DNA from: Pseudomonas paeninsulae
GTDB lineage: Bacteria > Pseudomonadota > Gammaproteobacteria > Pseudomonadales > Pseudomonadaceae
Direction: 5' to 3'
Assembly: GCF_035621475.1 (NCBI RefSeq)
Contig: NZ_CP141799.1
Location: 1,786,501-1,850,500 of the forward strand
DNA length: 64,000 bases
Made by a program: the position numbers and the translations under genes. Of this stretch, positions 1-7,991 are shown piece by piece (position 1 is the stretch's first letter; every line of letters starts with the position of its first letter). The notes beneath the pieces were generated by a model that saw only the letters and a list, made by a program, of their open reading frames with translations, did no database searches and was not told the DNA's origin.

Positions 1-813
1 GTAATTGGCCGCAGCACCGCTGGCGGTGTCAACGTTAACGGTATAACTGTTGCCATCGCTGCCGACGCTACGGCTGATGCTGTTTTAACCGCTATCAATG
101 CCGAGACAGCCACCACTGGCGTTACTGCAGCCCTCACGGATGGTCGTATTTCCCTGACCTCTGCTAACGGTAAGGAAGTGAAGCTCGCCGATACCGTGGG
201 TGGCTCGCTTAAAGGCCTGGGTCTGACGGCAGGTACCACTTCTGCCAAGTTGACCGTGGATACGTCGGTGACGCTCAATGGCACCGAGATCAAGCTGGCC
301 AAGGGCAGTGACATGGATTCCATTGTCACCAGCATCAACACCGCCAGCACCGGCGTGAGTGCGAGTAAGAATACTGACGGGACTCTGGCGCTGTTCTCAG
401 GTGGTGACTTCACCGTGGCGGATGGTGCTAACGGTACCGGTTTGGCGACATTGGGCCTGACAGCGGCAGCAGGTGCGAACGCTGCGGTGAAGGTAGAATC
501 TTCAATCAGCAACCTGGATATCACCTCCGCCGAAGGCGCCCAGCAAGCCATCCAGGTACTGGACGGGGCGATTCAGCAAGTGGACAGCGAGCGGGCCAAA
601 CTCGGTGCGGTACAGAACCGCTTCGATTCGACCATCAGCAACCTGAACAACATCTCGGAAAACGCCTCGGCTGCCCGTGGTCGCATCACCGACACCGACT
701 ATGCCGTGGAAACCGCCAACCTGAGCAAGAACCAGATCATGCAACAGGCCGGCACCGCGATTCTGGCCCAGGCCAACCAGCTGCCCCAGGCGGTGCTCAG
801 CCTACTGCAGTAA
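1..813 (+). CDS. fliC: Flagellin FliC, 3' part (start lies before the window)
   Basis: Major filament subunit, exported by the flagellar type III apparatus. The reading frame is open from base 1, so the gene begins upstream. An internal GTG at 178 is not the start. The visible part holds the Ala/Thr/Gly-rich variable surface region and then the conserved helical D1/D0 C-terminus. That C-terminus includes the RGRITDTDYAVETANLSKNQ segment and ends in the leucine-rich tail LPQAVLSLLQ typical of flagellins. A hairpin terminator follows at 843-873, so flaG downstream probably depends partly on readthrough or its own promoter. The fliC promoter and the N-terminal D0/D1 are outside the window. Identity is secure; flagellin type (a or b) cannot be judged. 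Confidence 0.95.
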   Translation, partial: VIGRSTAGGVNVNGITVAIAADATADAVLTAINAETATTGVTAALTDGRISLTSANGKEVKLADTVGGSLKGLGLTAGTTSAKLTVDTSVTLNGTEIKLAKGSDMDSIVTSINTASTGVSASKNTDGTLALFSGGDFTVADGANGTGLATLGLTAAAGANAAVKVESSISNLDITSAEGAQQAIQVLDGAIQQVDSERAKLGAVQNRFDSTISNLNNISENASAARGRITDTDYAVETANLSKNQIMQQAGTAILAQANQLPQAVLSLLQ

Positions 814-842
814 GCCAATCGGCAACTTAAGGTGAACTTGCG

Positions 843-873
843 GGGAGAAGTGCATGGCGCTTCTCCCTGTTTT
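843..873 (+). terminator. Rho-independent terminator after fliC
   Basis: Two 11-base arms (843-853 and 857-867, one G-T wobble) with a 3-base ATG loop, followed by TGTTTT. It lies 30 bases after the fliC stop and is probably what sets the filament transcript apart from the flaG-fliD genes. Confidence 0.7.
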
Positions 874-893
874 GCCATCAAGAGGGTGAAGCA

Positions 894-1253
894 ATGGACG
901 TTTTTTTTCCCCATGGACCGGCCGTTGGTGCGGCGCAAGCCGTTCGGTCGGGCGAGTTGCGTGGCGAGCGCCAGCCGACAGTCGCCGCAAAGACCTCGGT
1001 CGAAACAACACAGGGTGAGCCCAAGGATGAGCGCCAGCCGCTGGAGCAGGCAGTATCAAACATCGAGAGTTTTGTACAGAATATTCGCCGTGACCTGGAT
1101 TTTGCCCTGGACGATTCGAGTGGCCGGGTGGTGGTCAAGGTGACGGACCGGGTTTCCGGCGAGGTGGTGCGGCAGATTCCTTCAGAAGAAGCGCTGCGTT
1201 TGGCGGAAAATCTGGAGGAGGTGCGCAGTCTGCTGTTCCAGGCCGAGGCCTGA
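894..1253 (+). CDS. flaG: FlaG family protein
   Basis: 119 residues. FlaG proteins are encoded next to flagellin and the cap protein and influence filament length; the mechanism is not settled. The conserved C-terminal half (about residues 55-118) is present, with the motif VVVKVTDRVSGEVVRQIPSE. The N-terminal 50 residues are variable and low in complexity. The ATG at 894 follows a GAGGGTGAA ribosome site. Codons 3-5 contain a run of eight T (901-908) followed by four C. This could allow slippage and is described as a finding. Position between fliC and fliD matches the pseudomonad order. Confidence 0.9.
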   Translation: MDVFFPHGPAVGAAQAVRSGELRGERQPTVAAKTSVETTQGEPKDERQPLEQAVSNIESFVQNIRRDLDFALDDSSGRVVVKVTDRVSGEVVRQIPSEEALRLAENLEEVRSLLFQAEA

Positions 1254-1321
1254 CGGCACGATTTTTGAAAGGCTTATGGTCTTAGCGGCGCAAGCGTCAA
1301 ACCCATGACGAGGTGGACAAG

Positions 1322-2731
1322 ATGGTAGGCATAACGGGTATCGGTTCCGGCATCGACATCGACAGTATGGTCGGTGCCCTGGTGGGGGCGGAAAAAGCGC
1401 CGAAAGAGGCGCAGCTTTCACGCCTGGAAAAGGCCACTACTTCGAAAATCTCTGCCTTGGGCCAGCTCAATAGCGCCTTGAACAGCTTTCAAACCGCGCT
1501 AAAAAAACTCAACGATATCAGCTTGTTCGAAAAGCGCAGTGCCAGTTCTTCAAATAGCAGCCTGGTTACGGCCACTGCCAGTAAAACTGCTCAGGCCGGC
1601 AATTACAGCCTCAAGGTGGAGGCCTTGGCCAGCGGTAGCAAAGCGGCCAGCAGGTCTCTGGCGGGTGATTTTTCCACCGGTGCAGCAGGTACTCTGACCG
1701 TCAAGCTGGGGGCAGATGATCCCGGTATCAGCGTGGACATCGCTGAAGGCTTGAGCCTGGGCCAGGTGCGCGATGCACTGAATAGCCAACTCAAGGACAG
1801 CGGCATCAGTGCCAACCTGGTGACCAACCCTGAGGACGGCAAGACGCGCCTGATCATGACCTCGAGCAACACCGGGGCCGGCAAGGATGTGCAGATCGAG
1901 GCCGGGGCGGGTCTTGAGGCGTTGGCTATCGGTGGCGGCCTGCTGAATCAGGATGATCCAGGCTACGCCAGTCAGAGCGGAGTGCTGGAGGCCTCTAGCA
2001 ATGCCAAGTTCAGTATCGATGGCTTGGCGCTGCAGAGTGCGAGCAATACCGTCGACGGCGCTATCCCTGAGGTGACGTTCAATCTGCTGGCGGCGGACAA
2101 GGACAAAACGGTTACGGTTAAGGTTGCGCAGGACCAGTCCGGGGTGACGACGAATATCAAGAAGTTCGTCGAGGCTTACAATTCGCTGATGTCCACGACT
2201 CAGTCATTGACCAGCGTGACCTCAGTTGGCGAGGGCAAGGAACCCGTGACGGGCAGCTTGCTCGGGGATTCCAGTGTGCGCGGCCTGCTTTCAACTATTC
2301 GTAACCAGCTGGCCTCGCCAGCCGCGCAGGAGGGTGTGCGGGTGCTGAGCGAACTGGGGATTACCACGCAGAAGGACGGCACCCTGGCGATCGATGATGC
2401 CAAGCTGTCCAGCGCACTCGAGAGCAATTTTGACGCGGTCGGGGCCTTCTTTACTGGTGACAGCGGCCTGATGAACCGCCTGAGCAGTCAGGTCGATGGC
2501 TATGTTAAATCTGACGGCATACTTAATCAGCGCATCAGTGGTCTACAAAAGACCATCAACAGCGTTGATGAGCAGCGTGAAGCATTGAATCTGCGTATCG
2601 ATAAACTGCAGGCGCGGCTGTATTCCCAGTTCAATGCAATGGACTCCCTGGTGGCGCAATTGACCCAGACCAGTGACTGGCTAACCAGCTCGCTGGACAG
2701 CCTTCCTGGCTTTGTGAACAAGAACAAATAA
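1322..2731 (+). CDS. fliD: Flagellar filament cap protein FliD (HAP2)
   Basis: 469 residues. FliD sits as a capping complex at the filament tip and folds incoming flagellin; in Pseudomonas it also acts in mucin adhesion. The N-terminal family signature GIGSGIDIDSMVGALVGAEK is at residues 5-24. A helical N-terminal segment follows, then the variable central head domain. A C-terminal heptad-like stretch (RIDKLQARLYSQFNAMDSLV) ends the conserved part. I chose ATG 1322 over the in-frame GTG at 1313, because that GTG lies inside the GAGGTGG ribosome site that serves ATG 1322 at normal spacing. The 487-base gap that follows carries a sigma-28 promoter for fliS. Confidence 0.95.
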   Translation: MVGITGIGSGIDIDSMVGALVGAEKAPKEAQLSRLEKATTSKISALGQLNSALNSFQTALKKLNDISLFEKRSASSSNSSLVTATASKTAQAGNYSLKVEALASGSKAASRSLAGDFSTGAAGTLTVKLGADDPGISVDIAEGLSLGQVRDALNSQLKDSGISANLVTNPEDGKTRLIMTSSNTGAGKDVQIEAGAGLEALAIGGGLLNQDDPGYASQSGVLEASSNAKFSIDGLALQSASNTVDGAIPEVTFNLLAADKDKTVTVKVAQDQSGVTTNIKKFVEAYNSLMSTTQSLTSVTSVGEGKEPVTGSLLGDSSVRGLLSTIRNQLASPAAQEGVRVLSELGITTQKDGTLAIDDAKLSSALESNFDAVGAFFTGDSGLMNRLSSQVDGYVKSDGILNQRISGLQKTINSVDEQREALNLRIDKLQARLYSQFNAMDSLVAQLTQTSDWLTSSLDSLPGFVNKNK

Positions 2732-3154
2732 GGCATGAGCAACCCCTTCGATACCTACACAGGTGTCCCGCTCAGTTCGGAAATCAGCGCTTACCCTGTC
2801 GTGCGGATGACGCGATCACCTTGAGCAGGTGCAGGTGTTGCTGTAAGTCCCTCACGTTTGCCTCCACTATTAGCCCGGAAATTAAGCCAGAAGCGTTCTG
2901 TGTATGGCCTCGCGCCTTGGTGACTGTGGACGCTAGCGGCCTGTGTGGCTAGTTCACTTAGTCAATTTCGGCGCCTGAATCCCTGATGCTGCCTTGCCGC
3001 TCCTCACCATAACCCGCTATGACTCGTCGCAGCGCCTTGCCTCTGAGCCCCAGCCATCTGAGCTTGAGTTAACCAACTAACCGTATAGGCCACTGGCCGA
3101 TAGTTGTGTATCAGCCTTTTTAATAAAGTTGCGAAGTTCTTTTCCTCGCGCCCC
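2732..3154. other. Gap between fliD and the fliS promoter, no gene recognised
   Basis: No reading frame of convincing length or similarity. A 29-codon ATG frame at 2735 (MSNPFDTYTG...) ends in TGA and looks like a possible gene remnant, but I cannot name its parent. A GCCGATAG at 3096-3103 resembles a sigma-28 -10 box but has a poor -35. The perfect promoter further down (3155-3181) makes it superfluous. Confidence 0.4.
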
Positions 3155-3181
3155 TAAAGCTGCCTCTGTTATTGCCGATAA
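3155..3181 (+). promoter_or_regulatory. FliA (sigma-28) promoter of fliS-fliT
   Basis: TAAA (3155-3158), a spacer of exactly 15 bases, then GCCGATAA (3174-3181). This is a perfect match to the sigma-28 consensus, 38 bases before the fliS start codon. It implies that the chaperone genes are late (class IV) genes transcribed with flagellin. FliA itself is encoded at 30201. Confidence 0.85.
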
Positions 3182-3218
3182 CTGAAGTATTCCCGAAACA
3201 CACTGGAGTACCTTCAGC

Positions 3219-3599
3219 ATGAACGCGATGGCAGCAATGCGGCAGTATCAAAGCGTCAACACCCAGGCCCAGGCCGTGGATGCCAGCCCTCATCGGTTGA
3301 TCCAGATGCTGATGGAAGGTGGCCTGACTCGTATCGCCCAGGCGCGTGGCGCCATGGAGCGTCAGCAGACGGCGATGAAGGGCGAGCTGATCGGCAAGGC
3401 TATCGGTATAGTCGGTGGCTTGCGCGAGGGCCTGGATTTGCAGCAGGGTGGCGAGATGGCCGGTAATCTGGATAGTCTTTACCAGTACATGACCTCCCGT
3501 TTGCTGGAAGCCAATGTGAAGAATGACGTAGCCGCCCTGGACGAAGTGACCGGGCTGTTGCGTAATGTGAAAACTGGCTGGGATGCAATCGCTCAATGA
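3219..3599 (+). CDS. fliS: Flagellin export chaperone FliS
   Basis: 126 residues, the usual family length. FliS binds the flagellin C-terminus in the cytoplasm, prevents premature polymerisation and delivers it to FlhA. The N-terminal Tyr motif MRQYQSVN and the segment SPHRLIQMLMEGGLTRI at residues 23-39 are diagnostic. The rest is the four-helix bundle, ending in the conserved GWDAIAQ. The gene is followed after 29 bases by the FliT-like gene and shares the sigma-28 promoter at 3155. Confidence 0.94.
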   Translation: MNAMAAMRQYQSVNTQAQAVDASPHRLIQMLMEGGLTRIAQARGAMERQQTAMKGELIGKAIGIVGGLREGLDLQQGGEMAGNLDSLYQYMTSRLLEANVKNDVAALDEVTGLLRNVKTGWDAIAQ

Positions 3600-3628
3600 T
3601 GCTGGTCGGCTGCTAAAGGAGCACGTTC

Positions 3629-3925
3629 ATGAGTTCATCTGTCCAGCGTCTGGAAAAGACTGGAAGCGCCTTGCGTACCGCCTTGGCCACGCAGGATTGG
3701 GCGGCCATCGGCGAACTGGATTTGCAGTGTCGCCAAGCCGTTGACGACGCCATGGTCGAGTCCGTGCAGGACGAAGACGTGCTGCGCGCGCGTATGCAGG
3801 AGTTGCTGGATCTGTACCGCGAGCTGGTCGATGTCTGTCAGTCGGAGCAGCGGCGCCTGGCTGGCGAGCTGATGCAGCTGAACCAGGCCCAGCAGGGGGC
3901 CAAGGTTTACCAGTTGTTCGGTTGA
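3629..3925 (+). CDS. fliT: FliT-like flagellar chaperone
   Basis: 98 residues, mostly helical and polar. Position directly after fliS and before fleQ matches the P. aeruginosa gene usually annotated as FliT-like (also called fleP). FliT proteins bind the cap protein FliD for export. Sequence conservation in this family is low, so the call rests mainly on size, helical character (SVQRLEKTGSALRTALATQD at the N-terminus) and synteny. The start ATG 3629 has an AAAGGAG ribosome site. It is probably cotranscribed with fliS; an inverted-repeat element begins only 24 bases after the stop. Confidence 0.7.
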   Translation: MSSSVQRLEKTGSALRTALATQDWAAIGELDLQCRQAVDDAMVESVQDEDVLRARMQELLDLYRELVDVCQSEQRRLAGELMQLNQAQQGAKVYQLFG

Positions 3926-3948
3926 TGGGACAGCTGGGTTGGTACAGT

Positions 3949-4098
3949 CCGTAGGATGGTGTTGAGCGCAGCGATACCCATCGAGCGATTTATGCCCGCA
4001 GACCAACCCTTGGCAGATGTGTTGGCAGGCCGATGGGTTACGCCGCACACAAAACGCGGCCTTGATCGAAGCTATCTGGCGGCTAACCCATCCTACGG
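3949..4098. repeat. Inverted-repeat element, copy 1 (fliT-fleQ gap)
   Basis: Begins with CCGTAGGATGG and ends with CCATCCTACGG, with internal blocks GATGGGTTACGCCGCAC and GCGGCTAACCCATCC that can pair. The same block (GATGGGTTACGCCGCAC...TTGATCGAA...GGCGGCTAACCC) recurs at 6081-6148 and 6441-6510 and, diverged, at 25650-25720. Confidence 0.75.
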
Positions 4099-4111
4099 GG
4101 CTGGTGCAGAT

Positions 4112-4291
4112 CCGTAGGGTGGGTTAGGCGCCTGGCACAAGGCTATTGGCTGTTACCCGGTCAGTTGCGCCGTAACCCACCACGATGAGCACGCCGACCG
4201 TTACTTGGTGGGTTACGCGGCGCGCCAATGATGCAGCTGCTTTCAGCTCCACGACCTGCGCCGCTAACCCACGCGGCCCGACCCACCCTAC
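4112..4291. repeat. Inverted-repeat element, copy 2 (fliT-fleQ gap)
   Basis: Ends are CGTAGGGTGGGTTAG and its near complement ACCCACCCTAC, with internal CGTAACCCACCA and TGGTGGGTTACG arms that pair centrally. It sits 13 bases after copy 1 in the same gap. It belongs to the same family as the elements in the fleQ-fleS, fleR-fliE and flhB-flhA gaps. No open frame of interest lies inside. Confidence 0.75.
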
Positions 4292-4473
4292 AAAAGCTGC
4301 GGCCAACACATCATTGGGACATAGCCTTAGCGGTGCGGCGCAAATTCGGCGGGTGGTGTTGTTATTCTGCGCGTATGCCTCTTTTCCTGATTGGTACGGG
4401 CCTTATTTCCCCCGTATTGCAAACAATCGCTTAGGCAATTGGTCGGGCAATTCAAAAAAAGCACGCCATAAAA

Positions 4474-4502
4474 TTGACTATGCTCGGAAAATTGACTTTA
4501 CT
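4474..4502 (+). promoter_or_regulatory. Candidate sigma-70 promoter of fleQ
   Basis: TTGACT (4474-4479), 17 bases, TTTACT (4497-4502). AAATTGACT occurs here and AAATTGACTT again inside the spacer; these are half-sites of the FleQ box (TTGAC). The FleQ start codon follows 75 bases later. Known fleQ transcription uses a housekeeping sigma factor, which fits, but the -10 is only 4 of 6. Confidence 0.4.
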
Positions 4503-4577
4503 AGCGGCCAATTGCCAGCGTAGTTGTCGTGTTCGACAACGTGCGCTTCCGTTCGCTCCCAGGATCAGATCAAAAAT

Positions 4578-6050
4578 ATGTGGCGTGAAACGAAAATTCT
4601 TCTGATTGACGATGACAGCGAACGACGTCGTGATTTGACGGTGATCCTGAATTTCCTGGGTGAAGATCATCTCGCGTGTGGCAGCCATGACTGGCAGGAT
4701 GCGGTCGCTCCATTGGCCTCCAGCCGGGAGGTGCTCAGCGTCTTGCTCGGTGATGTGCAGGCCAAGGGCGGGGTGCTTGAGATACTCAAGCAGTCTGCTG
4801 CCTGGGATGAGTTCTTGCCGATCCTGCTGATCGAAGAGCAGGCTGCTGCGGAATGGCCGGAAGAGTCTCGCCGCCGTGTGCTGGCAACCCTGGAGATGCC
4901 GCTTAGCTACAACAAACTGCTCGATTCCTTGCACCGCGCCCAGGTTTACCGCGAGATGTACGACCAGGCGCGCGAACGCGGTCGCCAGCGTGAAACGAAC
5001 CTGTTCCGCAGTCTGGTCGGTACCAGTCGCGCCATTCAGCAGGTGCGGCAGATGATGCAGCAGGTGGCCGATACCGAGGCCAGTGTGTTGATCCTCGGTG
5101 AGTCGGGCACTGGTAAAGAGGTGGTGGCGCGCAATCTGCACTATCACTCCAAGCGTCGTGAAGGGCCTTTCGTGCCGATCAACTGTGGCGCGATTCCCGC
5201 GGAGTTGCTGGAGAGCGAACTGTTCGGGCATGAGAAGGGCGCCTTTACCGGCGCTATCACCAGCCGCGCGGGGCGTTTCGAGTTGGCCAACGGCGGCACT
5301 CTGTTCCTCGATGAAATTGGCGACATGCCGCTGTCGATGCAGGTCAAGCTGCTGCGTGTGCTGCAAGAGCGCACCTACGAGCGGGTTGGCAGCAACAAGA
5401 CGCAAAGTGCCGATGTACGCATCATTGCGGCGACCCACAAGAATCTGGAAGTGATGATCGAAGCGGGTAGTTTTCGCGAGGATCTCTACTACCGGCTGAA
5501 TGTATTCCCCATCGAAATGGCGCCGCTACGCGAACGTATCGAAGATATTCCCTTGTTGATGAACGAACTGATCTCACGCATGGAGCACGAGAAGCGCGGT
5601 TCGATTCGTTTCAACTCGGCGGCGATCATGTCGCTGTGCCGCCACGACTGGGCGGGTAATGTGCGTGAGCTGGCCAACCTGGTCGAGCGCATGGCGATCA
5701 TGCATCCCTATGGGGTAATCGGCGTCGGTGAGTTGCCGAAGAAATTCCGCCATGTCGACGATGAAGACGAGGATGTGACCGCCAGCCTGCGCGAAGAGCT
5801 GGAGGAGCGCGCAGCTATCATCGCCGGACTGCCGGGTGTCAGTACGCCAGCCATGCTGCCGGCCGAAGGCCTCGATCTGAAAGACTACTTGGGCAACCTC
5901 GAGCAGGGCTTGATCCAGCAGGCGCTCGATGACGCCAGCGGTGTAGTGGCCCGGGCGGCAGAGCGTTTGCGCATTCGCCGCACCACCCTGGTCGAGAAAA
6001 TGCGCAAGTACGGCATGAACCGGCGCGACGACGAAGTGCTGGAAGACTGA
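4578..6050 (+). CDS. fleQ: Flagellar master regulator FleQ (sigma-54 enhancer-binding, c-di-GMP sensor)
   Basis: 490 residues, identical in length to P. aeruginosa FleQ. It activates RpoN-dependent early flagellar operons and, with c-di-GMP, controls biofilm genes. An N-terminal receiver-like domain (1-125) lacks a clear phospho-acceptor. The AAA+ domain has Walker A GESGTGKE with K180, and GAFTGA at 221-226 that contacts sigma-54. The C-terminal helix-turn-helix is around residues 455-480. The c-di-GMP site known from P. aeruginosa is intact: LFRSL at 142-146 with R144, plus R185 and N186. The true start is ATG 4578 ([10 protein letters not shown]); an upstream in-frame ATG at 4524 has no family support. 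Its targets in this window are the five sigma-54 promoters. Confidence 0.97.
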   Translation: MWRETKILLIDDDSERRRDLTVILNFLGEDHLACGSHDWQDAVAPLASSREVLSVLLGDVQAKGGVLEILKQSAAWDEFLPILLIEEQAAAEWPEESRRRVLATLEMPLSYNKLLDSLHRAQVYREMYDQARERGRQRETNLFRSLVGTSRAIQQVRQMMQQVADTEASVLILGESGTGKEVVARNLHYHSKRREGPFVPINCGAIPAELLESELFGHEKGAFTGAITSRAGRFELANGGTLFLDEIGDMPLSMQVKLLRVLQERTYERVGSNKTQSADVRIIAATHKNLEVMIEAGSFREDLYYRLNVFPIEMAPLRERIEDIPLLMNELISRMEHEKRGSIRFNSAAIMSLCRHDWAGNVRELANLVERMAIMHPYGVIGVGELPKKFRHVDDEDEDVTASLREELEERAAIIAGLPGVSTPAMLPAEGLDLKDYLGNLEQGLIQQALDDASGVVARAAERLRIRRTTLVEKMRKYGMNRRDDEVLED

Positions 6051-6052
6051 AT

Positions 6053-6510
6053 CCGTAGGGCGTCAGCAGGCACGCCGCACCTGATGGGTTACGCCGCACG
6101 CAAAACGCTGCCTTGATCGAAACGCTGTGGCGGCTAACCCATCCTACGAGTCTTGGTGCCGCGCCGATCAGGCCGTAGGTTGGGTTGGCGGCGGGCACTT
6201 ATCCTGAATCAAATCCAGACTTGAACCGCCGCGTAACCCAACATGGCGTCAGTCGGTATGCCGCCATCCCGGATTACGCTTGAGCTCATCCAGGCTACGG
6301 GAAACTCGCTAACCCATCCTACGAGTCTTGGTGCCGCGCCGATCAGGCCGTAGGTTGGGTTCGCGGCGGGCAGCTATCCCGAATAAAATCCAGGCTTGAA
6401 GCGCCGCGTAACCCAACATGGCGTCAGCCGGTGCGCCGCAGCTGATGGGTTACGCCGCACGCAAAACGCTGCCTTGATCAAAACGCTGTGGCGGCTAACC
6501 CATCCTACGG
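6053..6510. repeat. Cluster of three inverted-repeat elements (fleQ-fleS gap)
   Basis: Three units (about 6053-6148, 6173-6323, 6348-6510), each bounded by CCGTAGG and CCTACG. A block of about 120 bases starting CTAACCCATCCTACGAG is directly repeated, ungapped, at 6134 and 6309 (offset 175). The GATGGGTTACGCCGCACGCAAAACG block appears at 6085 and 6445. The middle unit also contains a piece of a different palindrome (CCCGGATTACGC...CTCATCCAGGC, 6264-6295) related to 58077-58110. No gene is present. Confidence 0.8.
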
Positions 6511-6595
6511 GTCTGGTTGTTGCTGTGTCATCGAGTCAGTGTCTTGGCGCTGCAGCGTTCTATTCAGCCGGTGCTTTGACGCAATTGGCTGATTT

Positions 6596-6617
6596 GTTTT
6601 TCAAGCCATTGAAAAAC
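6596..6617. promoter_or_regulatory. Palindromic operator, probable FleQ site upstream of fleS
   Basis: Perfect 9-base arms GTTTTTCAA / TTGAAAAAC with a 4-base centre. It contains TCAA-N4-TTGA, the core of the FleQ box. It ends 16 bases before the -24 element of the fleS sigma-54 promoter, in agreement with the known upstream FleQ binding at fleSR. Assignment to FleQ is inference. Confidence 0.55.
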
Positions 6618-6631
6618 AAGTATTTTATATT

Positions 6632-6649
6632 TAGGCACGGGTATTGCTA
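6632..6649 (+). promoter_or_regulatory. Sigma-54 promoter of fleSR
   Basis: TTAGGCACGGGTATTGCTA has GG at 6634-6635 and GC at 6646-6647, separated by exactly 10 bases, with 6 of 7 strongly conserved positions of TGGCAC-N5-TTGC. The fleS start is 50 bases downstream. Confidence 0.85.
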
Positions 6650-6698
6650 TCTCTTCTGCTAACTGACTGTCTTATGACGGCTCGCCAGGCGAGAGAGA

Positions 6699-7991
6699 AT
6701 GATGAAGCCCAACGCCCAACCCTCCCATAGTGCCGAACTCGAACCTACTGCTTCTCAGGAGCTAGCCAGTCGCACGAGCCTGGAGCAGGCCTTTGCGCGG
6801 TTCAACCAGATGTCGACTCAGTTCAGTGAGTCCTACAGCATGCTGGAGGATCGGGTTGCCGAGTTGAAGGGGCAGTTGGCCCTGGTCAGCGCCCAGCGCA
6901 TGCAGGAGCTGGCCGAGAAGGAACGCCTGGCCTACCGCTTGCAAAGCCTGCTGGATCTGCTGCCCGGTGGGGTAATCGTCATCGACGGGCAGGGCGTGGT
7001 GCGTGAAGCCAATCCGGTGGCGCGCAATCTGCTCGGTCTGCCGTTGCTGGGGATGCTCTGGCGCCAGGTTATCGCGCGCAACTTCGCTCCGCGTGAGGAC
7101 GATGGCCACGAGATCTCCCTGAAAGATGGTCGACGCCTGTCGATTGCCACTCGCTCGTTGCAAGGCGAGCCGGGGCAGTTGGTACTGCTCACCGACCTGA
7201 CAGAAACCCGGCGCTTGCAGGATCAGCTGGCGCGGCATGAGCGTTTGTCCGCGCTGGGGCGCATGGTCGCCTCTCTGGCTCATCAGATTCGTACACCGCT
7301 CTCGGCAGCGTTGCTCTATGCCAGCCATTTGACCGAGCAGGTGTTGCCGGTCGAGCAGCAACAGCGCTTCGCCGGGCGCTTGAAAGAGCGTTTGCATGAG
7401 CTGGAGCATCAGGTGCGCGACATGCTGGTCTTCGCTCGTGGCGACCTGCCACTGCCGGATCGGCTGACGCCCAAGGCAGTGTTCGAGGCCTTGCAGGCGG
7501 CGGCCGAGCCCCATGTGCGCGGCATGACGGTGCGTTGGCAATGCGACAGTCGAGACGGCGAGTTGCTGTGTAACCGCGACACCCTGGTCGGCACCGTACT
7601 CAATCTGATCGAGAACTCGGTCCAGGCCGCCGGGCGCGAGGCGCGCTTGAAGATTCATCTGTATCAGCGTGGCAACAGCTTGCGCCTGTGCGTCAGCGAC
7701 AGCGGCCCGGGCATCGACAGCGTCACCCTGGCACGTCTGGGCGAACCCTTCTTCACCACCAAGACCACCGGGACCGGCCTCGGCCTGGCCGTGGTCAAGG
7801 CGGTGGCGCGCGCCCATCAGGGTGAATTGCAGATGCGTTCACGAATCGCGCGCGGCACCTGCGCCTTATTGATTTTGCCGTTGATTCCCGCGGCGCCAAT
7901 AGGCTCTGTTGATATATGCGAGTCAGCCGCGACGGAGGCCACCTTGTCGCAAGACAAGGCGCGAGGAGAGAAGTTTGGTGATTCCAAATGA
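6699..7991 (+). CDS. fleS: Sensor histidine kinase FleS, C-terminus altered by an inserted element
   Basis: 430 residues as read. This is a cytoplasmic kinase with no membrane segment; it phosphorylates FleR to switch on class III flagellar genes. Order: coiled coil (45-80), PAS domain (about 82-168), HisKA with LSALGRMVASLAHQIRTP and H195, HATPase with N box NLIENSVQAA, and G boxes DSGPGID and GTGLGLAV. Native similarity ends near ...LLILPLIPAAP. The last 29 codons come from a 268-base TA-bounded element starting at 7900. Removing it with one TA would give PAAPIIIQE and a stop overlapping the fleR ribosome site. ATG 6699 and 6702 are both possible starts. The kinase core is intact, so function is probably kept. 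Confidence 0.94.
   Translation: MMKPNAQPSHSAELEPTASQELASRTSLEQAFARFNQMSTQFSESYSMLEDRVAELKGQLALVSAQRMQELAEKERLAYRLQSLLDLLPGGVIVIDGQGVVREANPVARNLLGLPLLGMLWRQVIARNFAPREDDGHEISLKDGRRLSIATRSLQGEPGQLVLLTDLTETRRLQDQLARHERLSALGRMVASLAHQIRTPLSAALLYASHLTEQVLPVEQQQRFAGRLKERLHELEHQVRDMLVFARGDLPLPDRLTPKAVFEALQAAAEPHVRGMTVRWQCDSRDGELLCNRDTLVGTVLNLIENSVQAAGREARLKIHLYQRGNSLRLCVSDSGPGIDSVTLARLGEPFFTTKTTGTGLGLAVVKAVARAHQGELQMRSRIARGTCALLILPLIPAAPIGSVDICESAATEATLSQDKARGEKFGDSK

Noticed and set aside
1313..1321. GTG start for fliD
   Set aside because: It overlaps the GAGGTGG ribosome site that serves ATG 1322, where the conserved protein begins.
3096..3103. GCCGATAG as a sigma-28 -10 for fliS
   Set aside because: The -35 (CTAA) is poor and a perfect promoter lies 78 bases further down.
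3949..6510. CRISPR array
   Set aside because: The repeats are long, palindromic and irregularly spaced, without uniform spacers or cas genes.
6762..7817. 351-codon minus-strand open frame
   Set aside because: Antisense to fleS, no similarity, no start context.
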